A stretch of DNA of 64,000 bases from Pseudomonadota bacterium (GTDB taxonomy: Bacteria > Desulfobacterota > Binatia > Binatales > Binataceae), in contig JAJPIL010000022.1 of the NCBI GenBank assembly GCA_021324755.1, positions 62,001 through 126,000 on the forward strand. Direction: 5' to 3'. This document shows, piece by piece, positions 1 to 9,866 of this stretch. The notes below the pieces were generated by a model, which was not told the origin of the DNA, searched no databases, and was given only the letters and a program-made list of their open reading frames with translations. Both the position numbers and the translations under genes were made by a program. Each line of letters opens with the position of its first letter. Positions within the stretch are counted from its first letter, which is position 1.

Positions 1-712
1 TAATTATCGCGGTCATCATCGCTCCCATGTCGCGCGCGATGCCTATCCCAACTAGGTCCGCCACATAGATAGTGGCGCCGAACTGTTGAAGCTGCACCGC
101 TCCCATAAAGGCTAAGATCGTACCGACCAGAAAGCTTATTAAAGAGACAATGCCCAGCGCGCGGGCGCTACATCCATAGACCTGAACTACCAGGTCCGAA
201 AAGCGCATGCGGGCTTTGCCTAACAGAAGTTTTGCAAATGCGATGCTCACTTGACCGATAAACTCGAGCAGGCTCGTCCAGGTAGCGTAAAACCCTAAAG
301 CTCGAAGTCCAACACGCTCGAGGAGCGACGGATGGAACTCGGTTTTCTTTGAAACTGTTTCCTCGTTCGGTGCGCTACGGTCCTCGTCGCTTTCGACTAA
401 CTCGAGGAGGCGCTTCAACCCCTGTGGAAGACCTTCGGTTTCGACTCTAATCCCGTGTTGCCGGCAGATGCCGATAAGCCTCACCACAAAGGCCAAAAGA
501 CTCGTATCCCAGCTCTCGAGACCCGTGGTGTCGAAGACGATTTTCTCTGGTCGGCTATCGTCTTTGAGTCTATCAGTTATGCCTTCGACCGATGGCAGAC
601 CCCGGCCGATACGCCATCTGCCCTTAAGGGAAACGACTAGACCCAAACTGGCGTCCCGTGTGATTTCGACCTGGCGCGTATTTGCTGAGCTTAAAACGCT
701 AGTCACCGTCAC
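1..712 (-). CDS. mlaE: STAS-MlaE ABC-type lipid transport permease (partial, 3' end off window)
   Basis: Reading the minus strand from a GTG at 712 gives about 237 residues that run off the window edge. Residues ~1-95 look like a STAS domain (the short motif FDTTGLESWDTSLLAF is visible). Residues ~120 onward match the MlaE permease family, with a first helix around GFYATWTSLLEFIG and the conserved stretch LGIVSLISFLVGTILAF followed by QLQQFGATIYVADLVG. MlaE permeases work with an ABC ATPase and an MCE-domain protein to move phospholipids between outer and inner membrane. An N-terminal STAS fusion is known in this family outside enterobacteria. An in-frame TAA two codons upstream rules out a longer start. 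The partner genes would lie to the left, outside the window. Confidence 0.85.
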   Translation of the reverse strand, partial: MTVTSVLSSANTRQVEITRDASLGLVVSLKGRWRIGRGLPSVEGITDRLKDDSRPEKIVFDTTGLESWDTSLLAFVVRLIGICRQHGIRVETEGLPQGLKRLLELVESDEDRSAPNEETVSKKTEFHPSLLERVGLRALGFYATWTSLLEFIGQVSIAFAKLLLGKARMRFSDLVVQVYGCSARALGIVSLISFLVGTILAFMGAVQLQQFGATIYVADLVGIGIARDMGAMMTAII

Positions 713-1281
713 TAATTACGCCAAAGAGTAGCACGTAAGCGCAGGTAAAGCTTCGCGGCCGGCAAGACTTTTACTGCTCTCGTAAGCTTCGTAGGAAACT
801 TTGCAACCACAGCGTCAAATAGAGCAATTTCAGCATCAACATACCTCGAGGTTATAGGTGCATGGTTGACGTTAAAAAAGGGGAGGGCAACTGAGTAGCG
901 AGCTAACGGAACGAAAAGCGCTTAATGTTGAGCGACATTAAAACCGAAGGGTCTTGAGTCAGCGTCGCTATCGCCGCGCCACTGGGATGGATCACTCGAC
1001 TTAGATATTGACTGCACTGTTTTGTGTGGTGCGCGTAGTTGAGCCGACTTTTGTAAAACTGGAAAACTGGGGTGCGGTCGTTTCGGGACCAAACATGCGG
1101 CACAGAGGTGTCAAAGACGCAAGCCCCCTTGTGCCAATAAGCTCCGTGCTCATTTTATCTTAAAGCTTCTCTGAACAGCGTAATGTGTTTCACGATAAAA
1201 CGGTCAGTTAGGCCCCATGTCGTCGGTCAGACGGCTTGGTCGACGCAGGCAATGGTGAAACTTGCAGGCTCGCCAGCTCAA
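713..1281. other. Intergenic region, no gene recognised
   Basis: About 570 bp between the divergent 5' end of the MlaE permease and the 3' end of the cupin gene. Only short, low-quality open frames are present, and I see no tRNA, repeat or T-tailed hairpin. It should hold the promoter of the mlaE-like gene, but I cannot point to a convincing one. Confidence 0.5.
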
Positions 1282-1794
1282 TTAGAGAATTGACCGTCTT
1301 GATTGGGAGAGCTTTTTGCCCCATGTCGGCTCCCAGTCGTTACCGAACATGTCGGTGACCTTGCCCGGTTCATCGAAGAATCGGTTCGGCACTTGGAAAA
1401 TCGCTATCATTAGCGCGCCTTCCGGCGTCCAAGCCTCGTGGCGGCTACCGGCGGGTCGCCACACGAAGTCTCCTGGCCCCACTTCCCCCTCGTGGTCTAC
1501 CAGACGCCCCTCCAGCACATAAGTTTGCTCCACCAAAACGTGCTCGTGGTCGGGAAGTCTGGCACCCGGCGCCATTCGAAAAAGACAAGTGACCTGGCCT
1601 TTTTCTTGGTCAAGGTAAAGCGTTTTGACCTCCACGCCGGGAAACTTGGTTTTTTGCCAAGGCAGCTCTTTGACGCGCACGAAACGCGATGATTGCGCCC
1701 TCGAGCTCTCACACTTTTCAGCCCGCGGATTAACTCGATCCATCTCGGTTGTTTCAACCTCGAGCAGAACCTGTCTCCCAAAGTATAGCATCAC
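1282..1794 (-). CDS. Cupin-domain protein (ChrR-like cupin)
   Basis: A 170-aa open frame with a single cupin barrel at about residues 45-150. The first cupin motif is visible as PDHEHVLVEQTYVLEG, with two His and a Glu-type metal set, and the second as PAGSRHEAWTPEG. Proteins of this layout are small metal-binding beta-barrels. Some are the sensor half of anti-sigma factors and others are dioxygenases, and nothing here fixes the substrate. The first ~40 residues are not cupin-like, so translation may start at the internal Met 18 or a later GTG. Neighbours on either side face away or are unrelated. Confidence 0.7.
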   Translation of the reverse strand: MMLYFGRQVLLEVETTEMDRVNPRAEKCESSRAQSSRFVRVKELPWQKTKFPGVEVKTLYLDQEKGQVTCLFRMAPGARLPDHEHVLVEQTYVLEGRLVDHEGEVGPGDFVWRPAGSRHEAWTPEGALMIAIFQVPNRFFDEPGKVTDMFGNDWEPTWGKKLSQSRRSIL

Positions 1795-2160
1795 GAGGCG
1801 GCTTTTAGCGACAACGAGTCTGAAAGTAAGCGCGTTTCACTCTCAGTTGGTTTTTCTAAAGATTCAGCTGGCGCACTGTAACATCGCTGATCCGGGCTTT
1901 GCTCAAGTAGTCTTTGTGCGTAAGAATCAGCAGCTTAACTTCACAAAGGCATCGATGTCTTATCCGTGTGCCGCAGCGCAGCTTTATAAGCGTAGCACGC
2001 AAGCGTAAAGTTACGATGTGCGTGAATCTTGCGAGCGCTGGGCGATTGTTTTTAGCGCTGTTGACCGTACTCGTTCGTGCGTTCAGTTTTCTATCGGTTT
2101 CATTCGAGGACACATTCGACGGCGAACTTTGATGACGATTTCTGGCGACACGTGAGCAAA

Positions 2161-3165
2161 ATGGATGGCGAGCGTAACCGCCTAGAGGCGATGCTCGAGT
2201 TCGATTTGGAACCGGTCGTACCGTTCCGGCTCGATCTTACCGCGTGGGCGTTGCGACGACGTCCTCGAAATCAGATCGATGTTTGGGATGGTGTCTGGTA
2301 TTCACGCATTCTCGACCTCGAGGGTGTTCGCTTAAGGCTTGCTGTCCGACAAAACGGTAGCGCACAGGCGCCCCGCTTATTGGTGAGATTCGAGGGCGGG
2401 GCTTCGCGGCTATCAGTTGAAAAACTCACCAGATGCGTGGAATGGCTCCTGGGGACCGATTTCGACCTATCAGCGTTTTACCGTCTGGTGTGCCGAGAGC
2501 CACGCCTGCAGGGTTTGATCGATGGGTTCTGGGGACTCCATCCGCCACGCTTTCCAACCTTGTTCGAGGCGGCGGTAAACGCGATCTGTTGTCAGCAGCT
2601 CAGTCTGGAGGTTGGGCTCGAGTTGATGAATCGGCTTGCCCGTAAAGCCGTGCCGCCTGAGCATCGCAAAACTACATCGCCGCTCGCTTTTCCGCGTCCG
2701 CGGGAAGTTGCAGCGCTGCCCATGGCAGAGCTTATAGAAGAAGGCTTTAGCCGTCACAAGGCATCAGCCGTGCTCGCCCTGGCTCAAATGCTAACGGAAA
2801 AACCCGATTCGTTGGACGAACTTTTCGCGGTGGACGATGACTCGGCGCGAAAGCGTTTGCTCGCGCTGAAAGGAATTGGTCCTTGGAGCGCAGATTATAT
2901 CCTGCTCAGAGGGCTTGGAAGAGTTGGTGTGTTGCCAAGCGGTGACGTCGCAGCGACAAAAAGTCTCAAGCGCTGGCTCAACATCGACCATGGAGCTACC
3001 CACTCGAAGAGCAAGGGCTCGCAGCATTTCCCAGCATCGTGGCAGCCCTTCAAAGGTATGATCTACTTTCATCTGTTGATACGAAACCTTGCCGAGCGCG
3101 GGTACGTCGATCGCGTAGAACAGAAGATTTCGGCCCGCAGGAAGCAGCGACACCGCCTCCGGTAA
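2161..3165 (+). CDS. alkA: DNA-3-methyladenine glycosylase II-like (AlkA/HhH-GPD)
   Basis: Base-excision repair glycosylase that removes alkylated purines. The C-terminal half carries the HhH-GPD fold: the helix-hairpin-helix appears as LLALKGIGPWSADYILLRGL, followed by the expected catalytic Asp in PSGDVAATKSL. The segment FPTLFEAAVNAICCQQLSLE is the usual AlkA entry helix. The N-terminal ~120 residues match the AlkA beta domain. An upstream in-frame ATG at 2077 would add 28 residues without family similarity, so I prefer the ATG at 2161 (a GTG at 2152 is also possible). The gene is monocistronic and converges on cusA. No Ada-type domain is attached. Confidence 0.85.
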   Translation: MDGERNRLEAMLEFDLEPVVPFRLDLTAWALRRRPRNQIDVWDGVWYSRILDLEGVRLRLAVRQNGSAQAPRLLVRFEGGASRLSVEKLTRCVEWLLGTDFDLSAFYRLVCREPRLQGLIDGFWGLHPPRFPTLFEAAVNAICCQQLSLEVGLELMNRLARKAVPPEHRKTTSPLAFPRPREVAALPMAELIEEGFSRHKASAVLALAQMLTEKPDSLDELFAVDDDSARKRLLALKGIGPWSADYILLRGLGRVGVLPSGDVAATKSLKRWLNIDHGATHSKSKGSQHFPASWQPFKGMIYFHLLIRNLAERGYVDRVEQKISARRKQRHRLR

Positions 3166-3187
3166 CGCAGTCTTGGGCGAGCACCGA

Positions 3188-6100
3188 CTAGCGCGTGGGC
3201 GGGATGGATGGGTGGGGAGGTGCTGCTTTCAGAGTCGAGTGCTCGAGCTCGCGTTCCTTGAAGATCGTAAACAGCACGGGCAGCAAGATCAGTACTGCGA
3301 TCGACGAAGTGATCATCCCTCCGATTACAGGAACCGCAATTGGCTCCATTACATCGTTGCCGATACCAGTTTCAAATAATACCGGGGCAAGACTCAAGAT
3401 AACCACGAAAACGGTCATCAGTTTTGGGCGCAAGCGGTGGGCTGCTCCTTCAATCGTAGCCAGCTCGATTTCTTCAGGCCCGATCGTTCCTTTAGCGCGA
3501 CGTGCTTCGAGCGCCTCGTTCAAGAAAATGAGCATCACGACGCCGGTCTCGACGGTCAATCCGAACAAGTTGATATATCCCACTGCTACTGCGACGCTGA
3601 AGTTGAATCCCATTAGGAATTGCATAATAAGCCCGCCGGAGAGGGCGAAGGCACAGGGGAGAACCAGAAGAAGGGCTTCGAAGAACGAGCCGAACAGCAC
3701 GTATAGCAGCACCAGAATGGTTGCAAGCACGCAAGGCAAAATCAGCGACAGGCGTTTTTTGGCTCGAAGCTCGAATTCGTATTCTCCAGACCATTTGAGC
3801 GTGTAACCAGGTGGCAGTCGAAGCTTTTTCTCCAAGGCCTTTTGCGCACGCGACACGTAGCCCCCATAATCAGTGGTGTCTAAGTCGACATAAACGTACG
3901 CAGTGAGCGCCGCGTCTTCGTCGCGGACCATAGAGGGGCCGCGGACAAGCGTGACATCGGCGATTTCACCCAGTGGAATTTGTGCGCCGCTGGGCGTTGC
4001 AACTAGCATCTGGCGCAATGCGGCCGGGTCGCTGCGAAAATCGAAAAGGTAGCGCACGTTGATTGGAAAGCGGTTTCTTCCGTCAATTGTGACGGCGACG
4101 TTCTCCCCACCCATTCCAAACGCGACCAGGCGTTGGACGTCGCCCACGGTAAGGCCGTAGCGCGCTGCCTGGACGCGATCGACCTTGATATTGACGTAAA
4201 ACCCTTGAGCGACACGTTCTGCGAGAACTCCACGCGTACCAGGCACGCCTTGCAAAATCTCCTCGATCTCAGCTCCGATTTTCTGGATTTCTTTTAGATC
4301 CGGTCCCTGGATTTTTAGACCGACTGGAGTTTTGATTCCCGTCAACTCCATGTCGAGCCGGTTTTCAACCGGCATCGTCCAGGTGTTAGTGAGGCCCGGA
4401 AACCGGAGCTTCGTATCCATCTCTGCAATTAAGCGTTCGTATGTCATGCCTGGCCTCCACTGCCGCCTAGGTTTTAGCATCACGGTAGTGTCGAACATCT
4501 CTAGCGGCGCATTATCGGTGGCGCTATTGGAGCGTCCGACGGTGCCGAAAACCGATTCGACCTCGGGAAACGATTTAAGAATTTTGTCCTGCTCTTGCAG
4601 GAGCTGACTTGCCGAAGTGATCGAGATCCCGGGCAGTGCGGTCGGCATGTATAGTAGCGAACCTTCGAACAGTGGCGGCATAAACTGGCTGCCGAGTTCG
4701 AGGGCCAAGGGCAAAGTCGCAGCTAAAAAAAGTAATCCGAGTCCCAGCGTCGTCAGGCGGTGGCGCAGGCAGAGACGCAGTAAGGGCATATAGAGCCACT
4801 GGAAGAAGTAAGCTACAGGATTTTCTGCCTCCCTCCGGTAACGTTTGGCCCGGACCAGAAAAACCATCAAAACAGGCACAACCGTAATCGCCAGAAGCGA
4901 GGAAAAACTCACCGCGAAGGTCTTGGTATAGGCGAGCGGCCTGAACATCCTGCCCTCTTGGGCTTCTAGAAGGAAAACCGGCAGGAAAGAAACGACAGTA
5001 ATTATGAGCGAGTAAAAAAGCGGACGGCCGACCTGCTTTGCCGCGTCAAGGACAATCTTCCGATGCTCGGCTTGCGTAAGTTCGCCGTTTTTGGTGACGC
5101 GATCGGCGAGATGCCGGTAGGCGTTCTCCACCATCACGATCGACGTGTCGACCAGTACGCCGATCGCCAAGGCGAATCCGCCAAGCGACATGATGTTGGA
5201 ACTCACTTGCAGGAAGTACAAGGGTATGAAAGAGGTGACAAGCGCAACTGGGATAGTGAGAATCGGGATCAAGGCAGAGCGGAAGTGGAAGAGGAAGAAG
5301 ATGATTACTAGGCTTACGATGAGCGCCTCGTCGATTAGGTCGCGTTCGAGCGTGTCGACTGCAGCGTTGATAAGGCCTGAGCGGTCATAGCCCGAGACGA
5401 TTTCGACGCCTGGCGGCAAGCTTCGCTTCATTTCGGCAATCTTGCGCTTTATCCCGTCTATAACCTTGAGCGCGTTCTCGCCGTAGCGCATCACGACAAT
5501 TCCACCCACGACCTCGCCCTCGCCATTCCATTCGGCAACACCTTCGCGCAGGTCGGGGCCGAAGGCTACCACCCCGAGGTCGCGCACGAGAATCGGCGTG
5601 CCGTCATGGCTTCCGACCGGGATGTTCGCCAGCTCGTCGAGCGTCTTGATGTACCCGAGGCCCCGAACGATGTAATCGGCTCCGGACATCTCGAGCATAC
5701 GTCCGCCGACTTCGTTGCTACTGTCGCGAATCTTGTCGATGACCGTTTGCAGGGGAATCCGTAGCGCCAGCAGACGGTGTGGATCGAGCTTTACTTGATA
5801 TTGGCGGACAAAGCCGCCGATCGTCGCAACCTCGGCTACGCCTGGAACGGTTTCCAGTTGATAGCGCACATACCAGTTCTGGAGCGTGGTAAGGTCCGCG
5901 AGGCTTAGATTGTGACTTTTGTCGAGCAGGACGTATTCGTAGACCCATCCCGCCCCGGTCGCGTCGGGGCCGATCACGGGATGGACGTCTGGCGGCAAAA
6001 GCCCCTGTAGCTGCTGCATGTACTCGAGCACGCGGCTGCGCGCCCAGTAGAGATCGGTGCCGTCCTCGAACACAACGAACACGTAAGAATCATTGAACAT

Positions 6101-6358
6101 AGTTTGGGCGCGAACCGCTTTAACCCGTGGCGCGGCGAGCATCGCGGTGACGATTGGGTATGTCACCTGATCCTCGATGATAGCTGGTGGCGCACCCATC
6201 CATTGGGTGTGGATGATCACCTCCACGTCGGATATATCAGGCAAAGCGTCGAGTGGGATATGAAAAAACGACCAGATCCCAGCCAGCACGGCCCCCAACA
6301 GAAAAATCGCGACGAGCAAACGGTTGGCTGCGCACCAATCGATAACCTTGGCGACCAT
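3188..6358 (-). CDS. cusA: CusA/CzcA-family heavy-metal efflux RND pump
   Basis: 1056 aa, full length for an inner-membrane HME-RND pump, which exports metal ions driven by protons. The three Met residues that bind Cu(I)/Ag(I) in E. coli CusA have counterparts here in LLYMPTALPG, APLEMFDTT and NRLDMELTGIK, pointing to copper/silver rather than zinc/cobalt. The proton-relay acids are in place: Asp in GVLVDTSIVMVEN and Glu in GLTVETGVVML, with the Lys in RPKLMTVFVV. The start ATG lies 17 bp after the cusB stop, so it is the last gene of a cusCBA operon. The 3' end converges on alkA with only 22 bp between stops. Confidence 0.95.
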   Translation of the reverse strand: MVAKVIDWCAANRLLVAIFLLGAVLAGIWSFFHIPLDALPDISDVEVIIHTQWMGAPPAIIEDQVTYPIVTAMLAAPRVKAVRAQTMFNDSYVFVVFEDGTDLYWARSRVLEYMQQLQGLLPPDVHPVIGPDATGAGWVYEYVLLDKSHNLSLADLTTLQNWYVRYQLETVPGVAEVATIGGFVRQYQVKLDPHRLLALRIPLQTVIDKIRDSSNEVGGRMLEMSGADYIVRGLGYIKTLDELANIPVGSHDGTPILVRDLGVVAFGPDLREGVAEWNGEGEVVGGIVVMRYGENALKVIDGIKRKIAEMKRSLPPGVEIVSGYDRSGLINAAVDTLERDLIDEALIVSLVIIFFLFHFRSALIPILTIPVALVTSFIPLYFLQVSSNIMSLGGFALAIGVLVDTSIVMVENAYRHLADRVTKNGELTQAEHRKIVLDAAKQVGRPLFYSLIITVVSFLPVFLLEAQEGRMFRPLAYTKTFAVSFSSLLAITVVPVLMVFLVRAKRYRREAENPVAYFFQWLYMPLLRLCLRHRLTTLGLGLLFLAATLPLALELGSQFMPPLFEGSLLYMPTALPGISITSASQLLQEQDKILKSFPEVESVFGTVGRSNSATDNAPLEMFDTTVMLKPRRQWRPGMTYERLIAEMDTKLRFPGLTNTWTMPVENRLDMELTGIKTPVGLKIQGPDLKEIQKIGAEIEEILQGVPGTRGVLAERVAQGFYVNIKVDRVQAARYGLTVGDVQRLVAFGMGGENVAVTIDGRNRFPINVRYLFDFRSDPAALRQMLVATPSGAQIPLGEIADVTLVRGPSMVRDEDAALTAYVYVDLDTTDYGGYVSRAQKALEKKLRLPPGYTLKWSGEYEFELRAKKRLSLILPCVLATILVLLYVLFGSFFEALLLVLPCAFALSGGLIMQFLMGFNFSVAVAVGYINLFGLTVETGVVMLIFLNEALEARRAKGTIGPEEIELATIEGAAHRLRPKLMTVFVVILSLAPVLFETGIGNDVMEPIAVPVIGGMITSSIAVLILLPVLFTIFKERELEHSTLKAAPPHPSIPPTR

Positions 6359-6375
6359 GGCAGCTTCGTCCTCCG

Positions 6376-7902
6376 CTACATACCACCGGTTGCCGACACG
6401 TTCAGCTGGGTGCTCGCAACAGTCTTTCCACCTTTTTTTGCAACTACCGTGACGGTCCAGGTTCCGCCGCTTTGAAGCGTTACCGGCGCAGCGTAGATAC
6501 CGTTGGCAGTCGGCTTGGCTGTAGCTTCGACCCGCATCGCCGACATCCCCATCGCCGGCATCGCGGGCATGAAGAAGACCACCGAAACTTCGGCGTCAGT
6601 CACGGGCCTTCCCGTCGAATCGCGCACGGCGATAAGAACCTGGTTTGCTCCTTTGCGCGGAGGATTGGGATCCGTGGTGAAGTCGATCTTGCCCGACGGG
6701 GCGATCGCCGCCGCGCTTGCTCCCGGCGGTGGGGGAACGAAGGTGCCGAGGGCGGCTTGTAGCTGGCTTTCGGAATCGATCAAAAAATTCGCCGAGTTCA
6801 CGATCCGGTCGCCAGCGCGAAGCCCTTTTCGCACCACGAACTCATGGCCTACGTGCGCGCCAAGCTCGACTTCCACTGGCCGCAAATAGCCGTCACCTTC
6901 GTCGACAAAGGCGATGTCATGACTTCCCGTTCGTAGAACCCCCGACTCTGGGATTACCAGCGCGCGGCCGAGCGTCGGCTTGAGATTCACGCTCACGTAC
7001 ATCCCCAGTTTCAAAAGCCCGCCTGGGTTCGGAAACGCGCAACGCACTTTTGCGGTGCGGGTCTGCGGGTCGAGGGCCTGCCAAATGAAGTCGACTTTGC
7101 CGCGGAAGACGCGCCCCGGGTAAGTGTCGACGCTCACTAAAGCTGGCGTACCCAATGCGAGCTCGCCCAAGCGGTCCTGGAATACAGCGACGTAAACCCA
7201 GACGGTCGAGAGATTTACGATCGTGTAAAGCCGAGTCTCGGGTTGAACGTACATGTTGGGGAATGCGGCGCGCTCGATCACGTATCCTGAGGAGGGGGAA
7301 TCGATTTCGACGTAGTCGCGGACGGTTCGTTCGCGTCGCAGCCGCGCGATCTCTTGCGGCGATACGCCGTACAGCCGAAGGCGTTTAAGGGTCGCGTCTA
7401 CGAGGGATTTGGCGCTTTCCGAGACGCCCTCGATCGGGCTTTGCGCTAACTGCTCGCTGGCGCGAAGAGCGATCAAAAAATCGTTTTCCGCGCTAACCAG
7501 CTCGGGGCTGTAGATTGTAAGGAGCGGCTGGCCCTTTCTTACCAACTGGTAGGTTTGATTGACGAACACCTCGCGAATCCATCCATGTACGCGCGTTTGC
7601 ACGAAGCTTTTGAGCTGCTCGTCGGGCTCGATCACGCCGGTCGCTTCGATCGTGTCCGTGAGCTCTTTTTCCTTCACGGTGGTGAAGGTCACGCCAATTA
7701 GCTGGCGACGTTCTGGTGACAGCTCTATACGCACTCGCGGCGACGCCATTTCTGCGGCAAGCGCGGCGCACGTAACTGCTAGAGCTTGGGGCAAAAGCGC
7801 CAGCAGCAGCGCGCAACTTCCAAGTAAGCGAGCAACAGCTCGGGAAATAGATTTGCGGTAGGCGGCGACGCGTACGTCTAAAAAGTACACTCTCGTTTTC
7901 AT
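6376..7902 (-). CDS. cusB: CusB-type periplasmic adaptor with C-terminal YtkA/FixH-like domain
   Basis: 508-aa membrane fusion protein that links the RND pump to the outer-membrane channel. A hydrophobic signal anchor lies around residues 22-50. The lipoyl/barrel-sandwich part includes GVIEPDEQLKSFVQTRVHGW and a helical hairpin follows. The beta-barrel segment (VWVYVAVFQDRLGEL) and membrane-proximal domain are visible to about residue 385. Residues ~405-508 form an extra immunoglobulin-like domain of YtkA/FixH type, with a Met-rich loop MPAMPAMGMSAM that could bind Cu(I). The ATG overlaps the cusC stop by 4 bp (ATGA), so the two are translationally coupled. Confidence 0.92.
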   Translation of the reverse strand: MKTRVYFLDVRVAAYRKSISRAVARLLGSCALLLALLPQALAVTCAALAAEMASPRVRIELSPERRQLIGVTFTTVKEKELTDTIEATGVIEPDEQLKSFVQTRVHGWIREVFVNQTYQLVRKGQPLLTIYSPELVSAENDFLIALRASEQLAQSPIEGVSESAKSLVDATLKRLRLYGVSPQEIARLRRERTVRDYVEIDSPSSGYVIERAAFPNMYVQPETRLYTIVNLSTVWVYVAVFQDRLGELALGTPALVSVDTYPGRVFRGKVDFIWQALDPQTRTAKVRCAFPNPGGLLKLGMYVSVNLKPTLGRALVIPESGVLRTGSHDIAFVDEGDGYLRPVEVELGAHVGHEFVVRKGLRAGDRIVNSANFLIDSESQLQAALGTFVPPPPGASAAAIAPSGKIDFTTDPNPPRKGANQVLIAVRDSTGRPVTDAEVSVVFFMPAMPAMGMSAMRVEATAKPTANGIYAAPVTLQSGGTWTVTVVAKKGGKTVASTQLNVSATGGM

Positions 7903-9245
7903 GGAAGGCTCCCGATAATCTGCTGAACTTTCGCTAAAGCGATCTCATGGTCGGCGATTGCGCGGTAGTACTGCTCGCGAAGATTCAAGAGGTCGATTTC
8001 CGCGTTCAGCAAACTCTGGAAGTCAACTTTGCCAACGCGATATGCCGAAATAGCGGAGGCGAGAGTCGCTTCGGCTTGGGGAATAAGGGCGCGAGAGTAT
8101 AGTTGTGCGATGCGCTCGGTTGTTCGGATCGCTATCCACTGGTTCTCGATTTGCGACGAAACCGAAAGCCGCGTGGCGTTGGTTTGCGCCTTGGCCGAGC
8201 GGTTCTCTAGGCTTGCTTGCTGGACGGCTGGCGCCTGCTTTCTCCAGAAGTAAAGCGGGATTTTCAGCCCCAGCGTCGCCATATAATAGTCCGGGAAACG
8301 TGCTCCGGTTTTCTGGTACATGTAAGCGATGCTCAAGTCGGGGATAAATTGCTCGCGCGCAAGCCTGAGCGATTCTTCGCTCTTCGATTCCAAAGCGCGT
8401 GCCTGTTTCATTTGAGGCGATGCCGAAAGCGCGAGCTTTCGCAGACGCTCGGCGTCGAGGTCGAAGGGTGTAAGCTTGACGTCGCCTACTGGGATATCTG
8501 GGGAATCTGGCTCGCGTCCCAAAATCGCTTTTAGATTAGACTGAAGCTGATTCCATTCTTCTTTGACCAGCGCAACGTCTTTGAGGATCTTCGTCGAGGC
8601 AAGTTCTGCCTTTAACAAGTCTTGCTGCGGGGAGATTCCTACTTCGTACTGCGACTTGGCAACCTCTGCGATACGTTTTAGTTCGACGGCGAAATGTTCG
8701 AGGATAGAGCGCGATTTCGCCAGGTAAAACAGGTTGAAGTAGTTCTCACGGACTTGTTCAGCGACTTGTCTCTCGTCAGCTTCGTACTGAGCTTTGGCCG
8801 CTTCGGCCTCTTTTTGGGCGATTTTGGCGCGCAGCCTGAGCTTTCCAGGATACGGGATTTCCTGGGAAATGCCGTAGCCGAAGTAAGCGAAGTCGTTGGA
8901 TTGAAGGTCGTTGCCAGGTGTCGGGTTTCCTACCGCAAGGTTCTGGAAGACAATTTCCGGGTCTGGAATAGTGGCCACCTGGACAGGAACTTTGGTGAGC
9001 GCCAACCATCGGTGACGTGAAGCGATAAGCAGAGGGCTTCGAGCCAGCGCTTCGCTGATGAGCCGATTCAAGATCGACTCGCTCGAACTGACCTCTGGTC
9101 CCTGCTGCGCCAAATCGGCTTTGTCTTTTGACGCGGCGAGGGCAAAGCCTGACGACGAGTGTCCGTCGCCTGTCAAGATTGCCAACGTGACGAGCAGCAA
9201 AGTGAACGTTCGCCTATTACGCATAAAGCGTCGATGCGCCTCCAC
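7899..9245 (-). CDS. cusC: TolC-family outer-membrane efflux channel (CusC-like)
   Basis: 448 aa with an N-terminal signal peptide (TFTLLLVTLAILTG, cleavage near residue 35) and two TolC repeats of long alpha-helices. Typical segments are YGISQEIPYPGKLRLRAKIA and YRVGKVDFQSLLNAEIDLL. It provides the outer-membrane exit duct for the CusBA pump. It is the first of the three structural genes and overlaps cusB by 4 bp. I see no lipobox Cys, unlike E. coli CusC. TolC-family members are hard to assign by substrate alone, so the CusC name rests on the operon. Confidence 0.9.
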   Translation of the reverse strand: MEAHRRFMRNRRTFTLLLVTLAILTGDGHSSSGFALAASKDKADLAQQGPEVSSSESILNRLISEALARSPLLIASRHRWLALTKVPVQVATIPDPEIVFQNLAVGNPTPGNDLQSNDFAYFGYGISQEIPYPGKLRLRAKIAQKEAEAAKAQYEADERQVAEQVRENYFNLFYLAKSRSILEHFAVELKRIAEVAKSQYEVGISPQQDLLKAELASTKILKDVALVKEEWNQLQSNLKAILGREPDSPDIPVGDVKLTPFDLDAERLRKLALSASPQMKQARALESKSEESLRLAREQFIPDLSIAYMYQKTGARFPDYYMATLGLKIPLYFWRKQAPAVQQASLENRSAKAQTNATRLSVSSQIENQWIAIRTTERIAQLYSRALIPQAEATLASAISAYRVGKVDFQSLLNAEIDLLNLREQYYRAIADHEIALAKVQQIIGSLP

Positions 9246-9438
9246 TGCGTTTGGGTCGGGGTCAAACAGGCTGCGAGGATGGTTTTAGACTCATCCCACG
9301 AAAGCTCGCGCTTGTCCTTCGGCCGAAAAGTTGCGAAGGTACCTAAAGAAAGCCCGAGTTGTGTTACACGCTTGCCGGCCAGGGCAGTTTATGCCCCTAA
9401 AGGCGCTGGCTTAGCTAAATACGGGGGTTAGAGGCGGA

Positions 9439-9789
9439 TCAGATCTGGCGAGAACAGAGAGTGGCGAGCCGGTCGGCCGCCAAAAATGTTGGCAAAACAG
9501 TTGGGGAAATTGGGAGAAAGTGAATTGGGTTGCGAAGTGGAACTGAGTTGAGAGAAATGAAAAAGCTTGGGGAGCCGCTAAGGCGCGACGCAACGCTAGT
9601 TCGCGCAATAGCTGGAACATTCACACATTCAAGCGCGCATACCGAACTCTGACACGGCATGAATGATGTGTCGGCACAACAAGTGGACGAAACTTGACGT
9701 TCGCAGCTTGCCTTGAAGGGCGTCCCAACCTGCGAGGGGCTAAAGATAATCGAAATGACAAGAATCAGCGACCCTAGGATACGCGTCAT
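9439..9789 (-). CDS. Small secreted Cys-rich protein preceding cusCBA
   Basis: 116 aa from an ATG at 9789, with a clear signal peptide (MTRILGSLILVISIIFSP). The next ~45 residues hold seven Cys, including CC, PC and ALEC spacings. That is compatible with a periplasmic metal-binding or disulfide-bonded peptide. The rest is Ser/Pro-rich and unremarkable. It sits 193 bp upstream of cusC and 77 bp downstream of the NiCoT gene, all on the same strand. Small secreted Cys- or Met-rich proteins are common companions of metal RND operons, but I do not recognise the family. An upstream in-frame Met would add 14 residues ahead of the signal peptide and looks less likely. Confidence 0.55.
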   Translation of the reverse strand: MTRILGSLILVISIIFSPSQVGTPFKASCERQVSSTCCADTSFMPCQSSVCALECVNVPAIARTSVASRLSGSPSFFISLNSVPLRNPIHFLPISPTVLPTFLAADRLATLCSRQI

Positions 9790-9866
9790 CGTTTTCAATA
9801 TATCATCACGCGCATGGTGAGGTGTCAACAAAACCGCTCGCTCGTCGGGCGTTTCTTTAATTTGAA

